A stretch of DNA of 10,504 nt from an uncultured Ruminococcus sp. (GCA_900553675.1 USEH01000060.1:1-10504), one strand, 5' to 3'; shown: positions 1 through 6,390, numbered from the stretch's first letter. Made by a program: numbers and translations. Notes: generated by a model not told the origin, from the letters alone.

Positions 1-117
1 GCGCAGTACATAAAAAAGCGGCCTGCCAACTGCTGTCTGCGGCTTTTGAACTATCTGCCGTGGGATGTTGACGAGCATGGAGACCTGCTGTATTCCGCGG
101 CTGACAGAGCGTTGTAG
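1..117 (+). CDS. C-terminal end of an unidentified protein (partial)
   Basis: Frame 1 is open from the window edge for 38 codons and closes with TAG at 115-117; the predicted tail ends in LPWDVDEHGDLLYSAADRAL. The start lies outside the window. The other two forward frames close early (TAA at 11-13, TGA at 69-71). I do not recognise the family from this fragment. A T-tailed hairpin at 169-203 would suit as its terminator. The frame may also be open only by chance, so the call is tentative. Confidence 0.35.
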   Translation, partial: AQYIKKRPANCCLRLLNYLPWDVDEHGDLLYSAADRAL

Positions 118-168
118 GAAACATGATATCGCGAACATATACATTTATAAATAGCGTGGTGACAAGAA

Positions 169-203
169 ATCTCCCTCCACCTTTTGGCAGAGAGAGGTTT
201 TTT
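169..203 (+). repeat. Hairpin repeat, copy 1, with T-tract (possible terminator)
   Basis: Arms 169-177 (ATCTCCCTC) and 190-198 (GAGAGAGGT) enclose CACCTTTTGGCA, whose CC and GG can also pair around a TTTT loop. The arms differ from perfect pairing at 174/193 (C against A) and at 170/197 (T against G). Six T residues at 198-203 follow the stem on the plus strand, so it may terminate transcription of the frame ending at 117. A near-identical copy lies at 359-388. Confidence 0.5.
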
Positions 204-339
204 GCGGTGAGAGCGGATGTGCGGCGGAGAAACATCCCGTATCACCGGCGCAATCCGAATCTTAAATAATCGGCGCAGCCGTTTCACCACAAGGCGAAGC
301 GATACCGAATCTTTTCACTTTTCTCTCTTCTCTCTTATC

Positions 340-355
340 TGCGGCGACAGCCGCA
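340..355. repeat. Small perfect hairpin
   Basis: TGCGGC (340-345) and GCCGCA (350-355) form a 6-bp stem around the loop GACA. It lies immediately beside copy 2 of the hairpin repeat, downstream of the anti-sigma gene on the minus strand. No T-tract follows on either strand, so a simple intrinsic terminator is not supported. Confidence 0.4.
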
Positions 356-358
356 ACT

Positions 359-388
359 ATCTCCCTCCACCTTTTGGCAGAGGGAGAT
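359..388 (-). repeat. Hairpin repeat, copy 2 (perfect 9-bp arms)
   Basis: ATCTCCCTC (359-367) pairs exactly with GAGGGAGAT (380-388). The inner part is CA, CC, TTTT, GG, CA. Read on the plus strand the CA/CA positions are C-A mismatches. Read on the minus strand they become T-G wobble pairs, so minus-strand RNA would form one unbroken 13-bp stem with an AAAA loop. The stem lies 41 bases past the stop of the anti-sigma gene, so it probably sits in that transcript's 3' end. A role in RNA stability or processing is inference. Confidence 0.55.
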
Positions 389-429
389 ATTTTTATTGAT
401 TGGCTCTGTTTGGAAGCGGCGCTCATCAA

Positions 430-3060
430 TCACTTGATTTCAAGAACCATACCCGATTCGGCTGAAATCACCTTAGTGGTCAAATTTGCTCCGGTGAGAC
501 TATATGTAACCACCTTGTATACCGGCAGCTCGCCCGATTCGTCGAGGGTGCAGTATAAAACGGTATAGTAAGCCTTTCCTCCGTTGAGCGCTATTTCCTT
601 GGCTATATCCTCGGAAATGTATTTGCCCGTCTTGGCAGCTTTAACCAGCTCGAAGTTTATACCCGGCATTATGACCGAGGGAATCCTCTCATCCGCGTAG
701 ATTTCCGATTCAAACTCGGTAACGCCGTGAACTGCTTTTACATGGTAGAGGATAACCGTGGCTCTGCCCTCCTTGACCTCCTCCGCTTCGACCGTCACCT
801 TTATCTCGCTCTTTGGATAGCCGCGTTCCTCTATGTAGCCAAGGACTATGTCGGCGGCCTCCTGCTCGGTCAGAAGCTTGACGGTTACAGGGCCGTAGTC
901 GCCCTTGTCGTCATATTTATGGCCCCTGCCAATGCCAGTGTAACCGTCGATATAGAACTCCCAGAAGACATTCATGTGCACCTTAGAGCTGTAAACGATT
1001 ACCGAAACGGTGTACTGCTTCTTCTCATCATCATAGCTGACCTCGCAGCTTTCAACATCGTCAACGCTCTGCGCGCAAACATGAGCAAGCGCGTTTTTTA
1101 TTGCCTTCTCCTCTGGGATGATGGGATAATCCTTTTCACCGTGGGGCTTTTTGGTCTTGCCCGCGATAAAATTCTCGCCCACATGGTAGCTTCTTTCCAT
1201 AGCATACCAATAATCGGTATCGCCGACGGTGAAGCGAACATGGGTATATTTCAAACTCTTCTCGTCTTCAATCTTAACGTTTTCAAATTCGGACTTGTCT
1301 ATTTCCAAATCCTTGGAAGCCGCCGAAAGGAGCTCATCATCCGGTCTGAACTGCTCCGAAAGCTTATCTCTGGAGACATTCATCTGTACTAAGACGGTGT
1401 TTGCCTCCTTGCCGGGGGTGTTGTCGCGGATTGTCAGGTAGTAGATGATTTCTCTGCTATGCGTCTTCTTTTCAAAGGAGATAACCTCCGTTTTGCTTAT
1501 GTCGAAGTCGTATACGTCGTCAGGATCTTTTGAAAGCGCATCTAATGCATACTGCTTGATTTCCTCGGGAGTGCTGTCGCCGCCGTACTTTGTAAGCCCA
1601 AACACCTGACCGCCGATAACCTCGCCGGTCTTTTTGTTGACGAACCACAAAAGGTTACTATCATCCGATACGAGATAGAATGTGTAATATTCGGCGCTTC
1701 CGAAGCGATAATCATAGGTGCTGGTGAGGTCGGCATAATCACGCCCTGTTTTTTCGAGGAGGATATTTATAGCCTCGTTTTTGCTCAGTCCCGAAACGCT
1801 CTGCTTTCCGCCGTAGATATTTCCTGAAGCGCCCGACGGTACGCTCTCGTCATAAACGTAGGCGAAGTATGCGGTTTCGGCGTCCTTAAGGCTGGTCATG
1901 GTCACATACTGTCTGGGATAGCCGTTTTCATCATATGTGATTATGCAGTCGGAGACCGCGATATCCTTCGCCGAAACGCCGTCTAAGTCGCAGATGTATT
2001 TTACTGCCAATTCCTTGGCTTCCTCGGCCGATACCGTGGGATATCCGCCCGCGCCAGCGATAGCGCCGCCATCCCGCGAGATAATCTCGCCGTTGACAGG
2101 GTTAATATAGTATGATTTCAGCTTGCCGTCAGCCGCGGTATAGGTTACATGATACCGCACAGGCGCTTCCCCGCCCTGCCAGTCCTCGAGCATTACTTTG
2201 ATGTCCGAGACATCCTTCCTTGCAGTGCCTTCAAGCGCGGCTTCGACTGCCTTTTCCACCGGGATATAGTCGGACTTGCTCCTGCCGGTTACAGATATCC
2301 TGCCGGACAGCACCCCGGCATTCTCACGGGTCAGGCTCAAATCGTTTATGGATAGCTTGGCAAGGCTTTCAAAGGTGTAGACGGGCACGGCGTCGATGAT
2401 ATCCTTTATCATCAGAGCCTTGCCGATGGAGATGTTATACATCTTTGCAAGGCTTACAAGCTCGTCATCCGCTTGGGTGATAGTCTGGCTGAGGACTGCA
2501 CCCTCGATATTTTTGCTGCCCAACAGCTCGTAAATGCTGTCCGACATTTTCTTTTCAAGCTGCTTGCCGAACTCGCCGTTTTCGGAAGCCACGCTTACAA
2601 GCACCGAGTTTTTAAGGTTTGAAATGTAGTCTTCGTCCACCATGCGGTTTACAAGTGTCTCCACGGTATCGGAAAGGCTGTCGCCCTTGAAATCCTGACC
2701 GTTTAAAATGCTTTCGCCGTCCTTGTTGTCGGCGGTTACGTTTACAACGGTTTCGGATTTATCTACTAAAATCTCGACGCTTGGGTTAACGTCCAAGCAA
2801 ATTGTTGCGTTTATATCGCCGTCGGACGAGGTGGGCTTTGCTGTAAGTCCCCTGTTGGATATTCCTATTGCAGCCGCGCAAGCCACTATTGCCAGCGCCG
2901 CAGCTATCCCGACAAGATATCGCAAGGACGGTCTGCGCTTGGTTTTTTCTGCCATAATAAAAGCACCTCCGCTTTCACAATCAGCGAGAACCGAATCCAA
3001 AACATCTATCTTTTCCATCTTTTCAAAGCCCGAAGCCAAGCTTTCTTCAACTGTTTTCAT
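430..3060 (-). CDS. RsgI-like membrane anti-sigma factor with multiple PepSY-like repeats
   Basis: This 876-residue protein probably holds the ECF sigma factor encoded just upstream inactive at the membrane until an outside signal arrives. Residues 1-47 are cytoplasmic and rich in charge, and I see no HxxxCxxC zinc motif in them. Residues 48-67 form one transmembrane helix (YLVGIAAALAIVACAAAIGI). Then comes ATICLDVNPSVEIL, the hallmark of the RsgI middle domain; in RsgI proteins the chain is reported to cut itself at the Asn-Pro bond, here N92-P93. About seven PepSY-like units follow (roughly residues 260-330, 340-410, 425-490, 500-565, 645-720, 733-800 and 815-876), several with the PepSY-style ending NPVNGEI or NKKTGEV. 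I chose ATG at 3060 because GGGAG lies 8 bases before it; ATG at 3078 has no ribosome site. The start overlaps the end of the sigma gene by 14 bases, which points to coupled translation. The PepSY calls rest on pattern only. Confidence 0.85.
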   Translation of the reverse strand: MKTVEESLASGFEKMEKIDVLDSVLADCESGGAFIMAEKTKRRPSLRYLVGIAAALAIVACAAAIGISNRGLTAKPTSSDGDINATICLDVNPSVEILVDKSETVVNVTADNKDGESILNGQDFKGDSLSDTVETLVNRMVDEDYISNLKNSVLVSVASENGEFGKQLEKKMSDSIYELLGSKNIEGAVLSQTITQADDELVSLAKMYNISIGKALMIKDIIDAVPVYTFESLAKLSINDLSLTRENAGVLSGRISVTGRSKSDYIPVEKAVEAALEGTARKDVSDIKVMLEDWQGGEAPVRYHVTYTAADGKLKSYYINPVNGEIISRDGGAIAGAGGYPTVSAEEAKELAVKYICDLDGVSAKDIAVSDCIITYDENGYPRQYVTMTSLKDAETAYFAYVYDESVPSGASGNIYGGKQSVSGLSKNEAINILLEKTGRDYADLTSTYDYRFGSAEYYTFYLVSDDSNLLWFVNKKTGEVIGGQVFGLTKYGGDSTPEEIKQYALDALSKDPDDVYDFDISKTEVISFEKKTHSREIIYYLTIRDNTPGKEANTVLVQMNVSRDKLSEQFRPDDELLSAASKDLEIDKSEFENVKIEDEKSLKYTHVRFTVGDTDYWYAMERSYHVGENFIAGKTKKPHGEKDYPIIPEEKAIKNALAHVCAQSVDDVESCEVSYDDEKKQYTVSVIVYSSKVHMNVFWEFYIDGYTGIGRGHKYDDKGDYGPVTVKLLTEQEAADIVLGYIEERGYPKSEIKVTVEAEEVKEGRATVILYHVKAVHGVTEFESEIYADERIPSVIMPGINFELVKAAKTGKYISEDIAKEIALNGGKAYYTVLYCTLDESGELPVYKVVTYSLTGANLTTKVISAESGMVLEIK

Positions 3061-3628
3061 CTTCAATTCTCCCTTCATAGATTAATCTAAGTTTCTTTAT
3101 TGCACGATTGTATTTTGAAAGAACTGTTCCCAGCGGCAAAGACATTATCGCCGCGATCTCCTTATGCATAAAGCCCGCAACGGCGTGCATTACCACGATT
3201 TCCCGCTCCTCGCGCGATAGCTGGGTTAAGCAGGCTCTCACGGCGCAGCCTTCTTCTAAGGAAAGCGTGTCCTGCGGCAGGAGCTTTTCCCAGTCGTCGT
3301 CCTCAAAATCGGCATTTCGCTTTCTTTCGCTAAGCTTTTTGAGGGACATATTCCGCGCGATTGCAAACACCCAAGCCATGGGCTTTCCGCCCCGTTTATA
3401 GCTGCGGGCGTTGACGTATACGCTGACATAAAGGTCGTGCAGGACATCCTCGGTGTCGTAGGAGTTCTTCAAGAACGAGAGGACGTAGCTGTAGATGGGG
3501 TTGTAGGTATCCCCATAGAACCGGGCAAGAGCGGTTTTGTCGCCCGAAGCCATACTTATTAATTCGTCTTCGAGTTTGTCCGCATCAAGCCTTTTTGATT
3601 TATTTACTGCCGGCAAGTAATCTATCAT
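3047..3628 (-). CDS. ECF-type RNA polymerase sigma factor
   Basis: A 193-residue sigma-70 family protein of the extracytoplasmic-function group, which redirects RNA polymerase to a stress or envelope regulon. Residues about 30-100 match region 2 (YSYVLSFLKNSYDTEDVLHD, then WVFAIARN, the usual region 2.4 end). Residues about 130-183 match region 4 (LSREEREIVVMHAVAGFMHK, then a helix-turn-helix with LPLGTVLSKYNRAIKKL). Length and the absence of regions 1 and 3 fit the ECF group. GGGAGG lies 9 bases before ATG at 3628. The gene overlaps the anti-sigma gene by 14 bases, the usual arrangement for an ECF sigma and its inhibitor. RsgI-type partners are better known with SigI, so this pairing is notable. 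The target promoters cannot be read from the window. Confidence 0.92.
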   Translation of the reverse strand: MIDYLPAVNKSKRLDADKLEDELISMASGDKTALARFYGDTYNPIYSYVLSFLKNSYDTEDVLHDLYVSVYVNARSYKRGGKPMAWVFAIARNMSLKKLSERKRNADFEDDDWEKLLPQDTLSLEEGCAVRACLTQLSREEREIVVMHAVAGFMHKEIAAIMSLPLGTVLSKYNRAIKKLRLIYEGRIEDENS

Positions 3629-3702
3629 AGCCTGAATCCTCCCTTCACTATAATAATCTTTTTGGCGGGGTGTTTATTGCATGGGATTTTGGTTTTTTGA
3701 TT

Positions 3703-3708
3703 ATTATA
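3703..3708 (-). promoter_or_regulatory. Possible -10 element for the sigma/anti-sigma operon
   Basis: The minus strand reads TATAAT here, 74 bases before the sigma start codon. No good -35 lies at 16-18 bases upstream, because that position falls in a C-rich tract on this strand. The operon could instead use an ECF promoter of unknown consensus. Weak call. Confidence 0.3.
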
Positions 3709-3717
3709 GCATGGATT

Positions 3718-3757
3718 GGGGGGGAATGGTAGACTTAGGGGGAGGTTTTTTGGGGGG
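3718..3757 (+). other. G-rich tract in the divergent control region
   Basis: The plus strand has runs of 7 G (3718-3724), 5 G (3738-3742), 2 G (3744-3745) and 6 G (3752-3757) within 40 bases. This could form a G-quadruplex, though one loop of 13 bases is long. It lies just upstream of the possible -10 of the sigma operon and upstream of the iterons of the ATPase gene. No coding signal was seen here. Confidence 0.4.
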
Positions 3758-3778
3758 ATTGTTGGTACGCTCTGCCGC

Positions 3779-3847
3779 GCCAATCGTCGGATTAATATGT
3801 CGCCAAACGTCGGAAAAATTTCTTGCCAATCGTCGGAAAACACTTGC
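3779..3847 (+). repeat. Three iterons with an exact 23-bp period
   Basis: GCCAATCGTCGGA occurs at 3779-3791 and 3825-3837, and GCCAAACGTCGGA (one change) at 3802-3814. The starts are exactly 23 bp apart. The third unit runs into the -35 box of the ATPase promoter (3844-3849). Three evenly spaced copies abutting a promoter suggest binding sites for a regulator, perhaps the ATPase itself or a nearby factor. They are too close together, and too short, for a CRISPR array. Confidence 0.65.
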
Positions 3848-3872
3848 AATGCTTGTGATTATGGTATATAAT
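3844..3872 (+). promoter_or_regulatory. SigA-type promoter of the ATPase gene
   Basis: TTGCAA (3844-3849) and TATAAT (3867-3872) are separated by exactly 17 bases. Transcription would begin near 3879, leaving a leader of about 27 bases before ATG at 3906. This placement rules out the in-frame ATG codons further upstream as starts. Confidence 0.75.
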
Positions 3873-3905
3873 ATGAATAACATGATCGGATGCGAGGTGC
3901 TTCAA

Positions 3906-5180
3906 ATGAAAAACTACAGAAAAAGAATTGCTGATGATATCCTGAAACGGAAGTTGGAAGGCAAAGGCGCAGTCCTGATTGAAGGTCCTAAGTGGTGCGG
4001 CAAAACTACAACCGCCGAACAGCTCGCCGCCAGTGTTTTGTATATGGATGATCCCGAAAAGAAGGAACAGAACATCACAATGTCAGAGCTTAGCCCCAAG
4101 CGGCTGTTAATGGGGGCTACGCCAAGGCTGATTGATGAGTGGCAGCTTGCCCCAAAGCTGTGGGACGCAATTCGCTTTGAAGTTGACCATCGCGGTGAGC
4201 TTGGGCAGTTTCTGCTGACAGGCTCTGCCGTTCCGGCTAATACCAAGGAAATCACCCATTCAGGCACAGGACGTTTTACTTGGTTGACGATGAGACCTAT
4301 GAGCTTATACGAATCCGGCGATTCCACCGGCGAAGTCAGTCTTAAAGCTCTGTTTGATGGCACAGCTGAGATTGACGGTGCTTCAAAGCTCAGCATTGAG
4401 CGTTTGGCTTTCCTAGTCTGCCGCGGTGGATGGCCGCAAGCGGTGGATATGCGGGATGAAATTGCGTTAGACCAAGCTATGGATTACTACGACGCTGTTG
4501 TTCACTCCGATATCAACCGGGCTGACAACGTGCAAAAGAACCCCGAAAGAGTTCGCAGACTCATGCGTTCTTATGCAAGAAATCAAGGAGGACAGGTACC
4601 CAATACTGTTCTTGCTCAAGACGTTTCAGCTAATGATGAAACACCCATCAGCGAAGAAACCGTTTCATCCTACATCAGTGCACTGCGCAAAATCTTCGTT
4701 GTTGAGGATATGCCCGCGTGGAATCCCAATCTTCGGTCTAAAACCGCTATTCGCTCCTCCGACACACGTTACTATATCGACCCATCAATAGCCGTAGCAG
4801 CTTTGGGTATCGGTCCAAATGATTTGATGAATGACCTTAAGACTTTTGGTTTTCTATTTGAGACACTCTGCATAAGGGATCTTCGTGTTTTTGCAGACGC
4901 TTTATACGGCAAGGTCTACCATTACCGCGACAAAGACGGGCAGGAATGCGATGCTGTTATCCATCTGAGAAACGGCAAATACGGTTTGATTGAAATTAAG
5001 CTCGGCGGGGATAAGCTCATTGAAGAAGGCGCAAGGAGTCTCAACGCAATGGAAGCAAAAATCGATACTGACAAGATGAACGTGCCATCTTTTCTTATGG
5101 TTCTGACCGGAACCGGAGATTATGCTTATCGCAGACGCGATGGTGTGTATGTCGTGCCGATTGGTTGCTTGAAGAACTGA
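3906..5180 (+). CDS. ATP-binding protein, AAA_14 plus DUF4143 type
   Basis: A 424-residue P-loop ATPase of the widespread DUF4143 family, whose cellular role is poorly known and is often proposed to lie in toxin-antitoxin, defence or DNA-linked functions. The N-terminal AAA_14 part has Walker A GPKWCGKT (residues 27-34), Walker B RLIDEWQ (74-80), a sensor strand QFLLTGSA (101-108) and HSGTGRF (118-124). The C-terminal DUF4143 part ends in a fold with D349 and E363-I-K365 (ECDAVIHLRNGKYGLIEIK), a spacing like PD-(D/E)XK nucleases; catalysis is not proven. The frame is open from 3681, but ATG at 3906 has GAGGTG 6 bases upstream and follows the promoter. The gene is alone, flanked by short repeats on both sides, which would suit an acquired unit. 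It is full length for the family. Confidence 0.88.
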   Translation: MKNYRKRIADDILKRKLEGKGAVLIEGPKWCGKTTTAEQLAASVLYMDDPEKKEQNITMSELSPKRLLMGATPRLIDEWQLAPKLWDAIRFEVDHRGELGQFLLTGSAVPANTKEITHSGTGRFTWLTMRPMSLYESGDSTGEVSLKALFDGTAEIDGASKLSIERLAFLVCRGGWPQAVDMRDEIALDQAMDYYDAVVHSDINRADNVQKNPERVRRLMRSYARNQGGQVPNTVLAQDVSANDETPISEETVSSYISALRKIFVVEDMPAWNPNLRSKTAIRSSDTRYYIDPSIAVAALGIGPNDLMNDLKTFGFLFETLCIRDLRVFADALYGKVYHYRDKDGQECDAVIHLRNGKYGLIEIKLGGDKLIEEGARSLNAMEAKIDTDKMNVPSFLMVLTGTGDYAYRRRDGVYVVPIGCLKN

Positions 5181-5211
5181 TTCTATGGGATATGTGAATT
5201 TTTTGTGTTGT

Positions 5212-5296
5212 ATATAATCTATCACAGCATAAACTTTTTTAATCGACAAGCTTATGCACTTGAATGCACAAACTTTCGCTTGGCATATAATCTATC
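5212..5296. repeat. 12-bp direct repeat flanking 61 bp
   Basis: ATATAATCTATC occurs at 5212-5223 and again at 5285-5296, 73 bp apart. On the minus strand the similarity continues imperfectly for about 15 more bases (GATAGATTATAT then an A-rich stretch). The pair lies between the end of the ATPase gene and the terminator at 5326. It could be a scar of insertion or excision, or two binding sites. Confidence 0.4.
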
Positions 5297-5596
5297 GCGA
5301 ACAGTCTGAAAACACACCCAAACAAAAAAGCGGCTCCCCGAGTCGCTTTTCTCATTATATAATATAGAAAATAACTTAACACCGCAAAGCAGAATATTAC
5401 CCAACAACCCAACAGCTCTTCCCCACCGTCCACCCGAACTTATTCGCCCCAAACCATTCCAATTTGTTACTCCCATATGTACCGTTGATTTGCTTATTCC
5501 GAACTCGCGCGCAGTCTGCCTAACGGTTGCCTTATGCTCGATAATGTACTCTCCTAAGATGACAGGGCGCTCTTGGGTCCTTGATATTTCCGTCAT
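5252..5596 (-). pseudogene. spoIIID: Truncated spoIIID, sporulation regulator remnant
   Basis: Residues 1-40 (codons at 5596-5477) closely follow SpoIIID, the mother-cell sporulation DNA-binding protein: ERPVILGEYIIEHKATVRQT and then AREFGISKSTVH, which is the helix-turn-helix. In intact SpoIIID the sequence goes on with KD(V/L)TERLP and a basic tail ending near RGGEATK; none of this is present in any frame here. After residue 41 the frame runs on through unrelated DNA and straight across the terminator at 5326-5350 before stopping at 5252-5254, so the last two thirds are not real SpoIIID. The start is supported by AGGAG 8 bases before ATG at 5596 and by a SigE-like promoter. Either the gene was broken by a deletion or recombination near 5476, or it now makes a short HTH protein. 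A second, intact copy elsewhere in the genome is possible. Confidence 0.75.
5326..5350. terminator. Intrinsic terminator, probably bidirectional
   Basis: AAAAGCG-G-CTC (5326-5336) pairs with GAG-T-CGCTTTT (5340-5350) around a CCC loop, an 11-bp stem with one G-T wobble. On the minus strand the stem is followed by more T residues (TTTTTT then GTTTG), which suits termination of the spoIIID transcript. On the plus strand it ends in TTTT and could stop ATPase transcription. Confidence 0.75.
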
Positions 5597-5623
5597 AAGC
5601 TCACTCCTATTTGAATTATACTA

Positions 5624-5654
5624 ATTTATATGGGTAACACGGCTGATTTATGAC
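5624..5654 (-). promoter_or_regulatory. SigE-like promoter of the spoIIID remnant
   Basis: On the minus strand GTCATAAA (5654-5647) is followed, after 14 bases, by CATATAAAT (5632-5624). This closely matches the known mother-cell SigE pattern (GTCATATT, 13-14 bases, CATACAAT), and spoIIID is a SigE-dependent gene in Bacillus subtilis. A transcript would start near 5617, about 21 bases before ATG. A TATAAT-like hexamer at 5620-5615 (minus) has no partner -35 and is considered less likely. Confidence 0.55.
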
Positions 5655-5762
5655 GGAGAACGGCAGAAAGCGCGGATAGCTCTCAGTCCTCATTAGTTTC
5701 TATAGTTTTAGCCGCCATAATTGTAGAATATGCATAAAATTCCGCTGAAATCCGAAACGAGT

Positions 5763-5781
5763 TTGTCCAAATGGTCGACAA
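5763..5781 (+). promoter_or_regulatory. Possible operator overlapping the TetR promoter
   Basis: TTGTC (5763-5767) and GACAA (5777-5781) form an inverted repeat with a 9-base gap, 19 bp in all. It covers the -35 box of the promoter of the regulator operon. TetR proteins commonly bind such sites and repress their own promoter; the assignment is inference and the arms are short. Confidence 0.3.
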
Positions 5782-5803
5782 GCACGCCGCCGGTTGCTAT
5801 ACT
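5775..5803 (+). promoter_or_regulatory. SigA-type promoter of the TetR/redox operon
   Basis: TCGACA (5775-5780) is one base from the consensus -35, and TATACT (5798-5803) lies exactly 17 bases downstream with an extended TG two bases before it. Transcription would begin near 5810. The in-frame ATG at 5771 lies before this point and cannot be the start of the regulator. Confidence 0.65.
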
Positions 5804-5834
5804 TTAAATGAACACAAAAGCATGATGTTCATAA

Positions 5835-5851
5835 AAGGAGTGATTACTATT
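5835..5851 (+). promoter_or_regulatory. Ribosome site placing the start at an ATT codon
   Basis: AAGGAG (5835-5840) is followed after 8 bases by ATT (5849-5851), then CCTAAGATTATAGAA. Many Clostridia TetR proteins begin M-P-K-I-I-E-N; here the same sequence reads I-P-K-I-I-E-N. ATG at 5822 and 5825 lie before the ribosome site, and GTG at 5840 touches it, so neither fits well. Confidence 0.6.
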
Positions 5852-6373
5852 CCTAAGATTATAGAAAATATACGCGGCGACATCATGCGCTGCGCGGAGA
5901 TAATTCTTAAAACCGACGGCTACAACGCTATGTCTGTCAGACGGATTGCGCACGAGTGCAAAACCGCAGTCGGGACTATCTACAACTACTTTAACGGCAA
6001 GGACGATCTGGTTGCCAACGTTATCCTAAAAGACTGGCTTGATGTGGTTGACGAGATGACCGAGCTTGTTAAGACTTGCAAAAGCTATGCCGACGGCGCG
6101 GTGGGAATATATCAGGCGATACGCAAATTTGAATGCATATATAAAAATGTGTGGAAGCAGTACTCCGAAACGGGTGGCTCGCACGTGGTTGTTTCGGAAC
6201 ACCATATGCTGTTGAGGTCGCAGGTTAGCAGTCTTTTAGAGGTTCTTGCCAAAAATACCGCAAGCTTGCGGCTGCGCGCGTCCTCGCCGATAATTGCCGA
6301 AGCGATAATAGCAGCCACCATGCAGCCGGACATGAACGAGTTGACAATCCGCAGGTTTGCGGAATTATTATAA
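5849..6373 (+). CDS. TetR/AcrR-family transcriptional regulator
   Basis: A 174-residue DNA-binding repressor (if begun at ATT) that probably controls the five genes after it and itself. Residues 2-7 are PKIIEN, the usual opening of a Clostridia TetR subgroup. The helix-turn-helix is SVRRIAHECKTAVGTIYNYF (29-48) followed by NGKDDLVANVIL, the typical TetR junction. The C-terminal ligand-binding half is short and not similar to any subgroup I can name. The gene is first in the operon, with the next gene 17 bases away behind AAGGAG. The odd point is the start codon: ribosome site, spacing and family pattern all point to ATT, a very rare initiator. If ATT works poorly, the repressor would be scarce. 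Starting at ATG 5822 would add nine residues but lacks a ribosome site. Confidence 0.88.
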   Translation: MPKIIENIRGDIMRCAEIILKTDGYNAMSVRRIAHECKTAVGTIYNYFNGKDDLVANVILKDWLDVVDEMTELVKTCKSYADGAVGIYQAIRKFECIYKNVWKQYSETGGSHVVVSEHHMLLRSQVSSLLEVLAKNTASLRLRASSPIIAEAIIAATMQPDMNELTIRRFAELL

Positions 6374-6390
6374 ATAAAGGAGAAACTACT

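Larger units (their letters stand above)
118..429. other. Non-coding stretch with hairpin repeats
   Basis: No convincing gene is visible between the partial frame at the left edge and the stop of the anti-sigma gene at 430. Short open frames exist on both strands but lack ribosome sites and family resemblance. The stretch contains two copies of a hairpin repeat (169-198 and 359-388) and a perfect 6-bp hairpin at 340-355. The DNA between them shows nothing I can name. Confidence 0.6.

Noticed and set aside
727..1392. 221-residue open frame on the plus strand
   Set aside because: It is antisense to the anti-sigma gene, has no ribosome site and no family pattern; it arises from codon bias on the opposite strand.
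3779..3847. Short CRISPR array
   Set aside because: Repeats are 13 bp with only 10 bp between them and just three copies; no cas genes are near.
3681..3905. N-terminal extension of the ATPase to ATG at 3681
   Set aside because: It would cross the iterons and lie before the promoter at 3844-3872; the extra residues are low-complexity (WGGMVDLGGGFLGGLL) and the ATG at 3906 has a ribosome site.
5239..5433. Small hydrophobic protein on the minus strand (64 residues)
   Set aside because: It reads across the terminator at 5326-5350 in another frame and has no ribosome site, so it is probably not translated.
5771..5848. Start of the TetR regulator at ATG 5771
   Set aside because: It overlaps the -35 box and precedes the predicted transcription start near 5810; the extra residues do not look like a TetR N-terminus.
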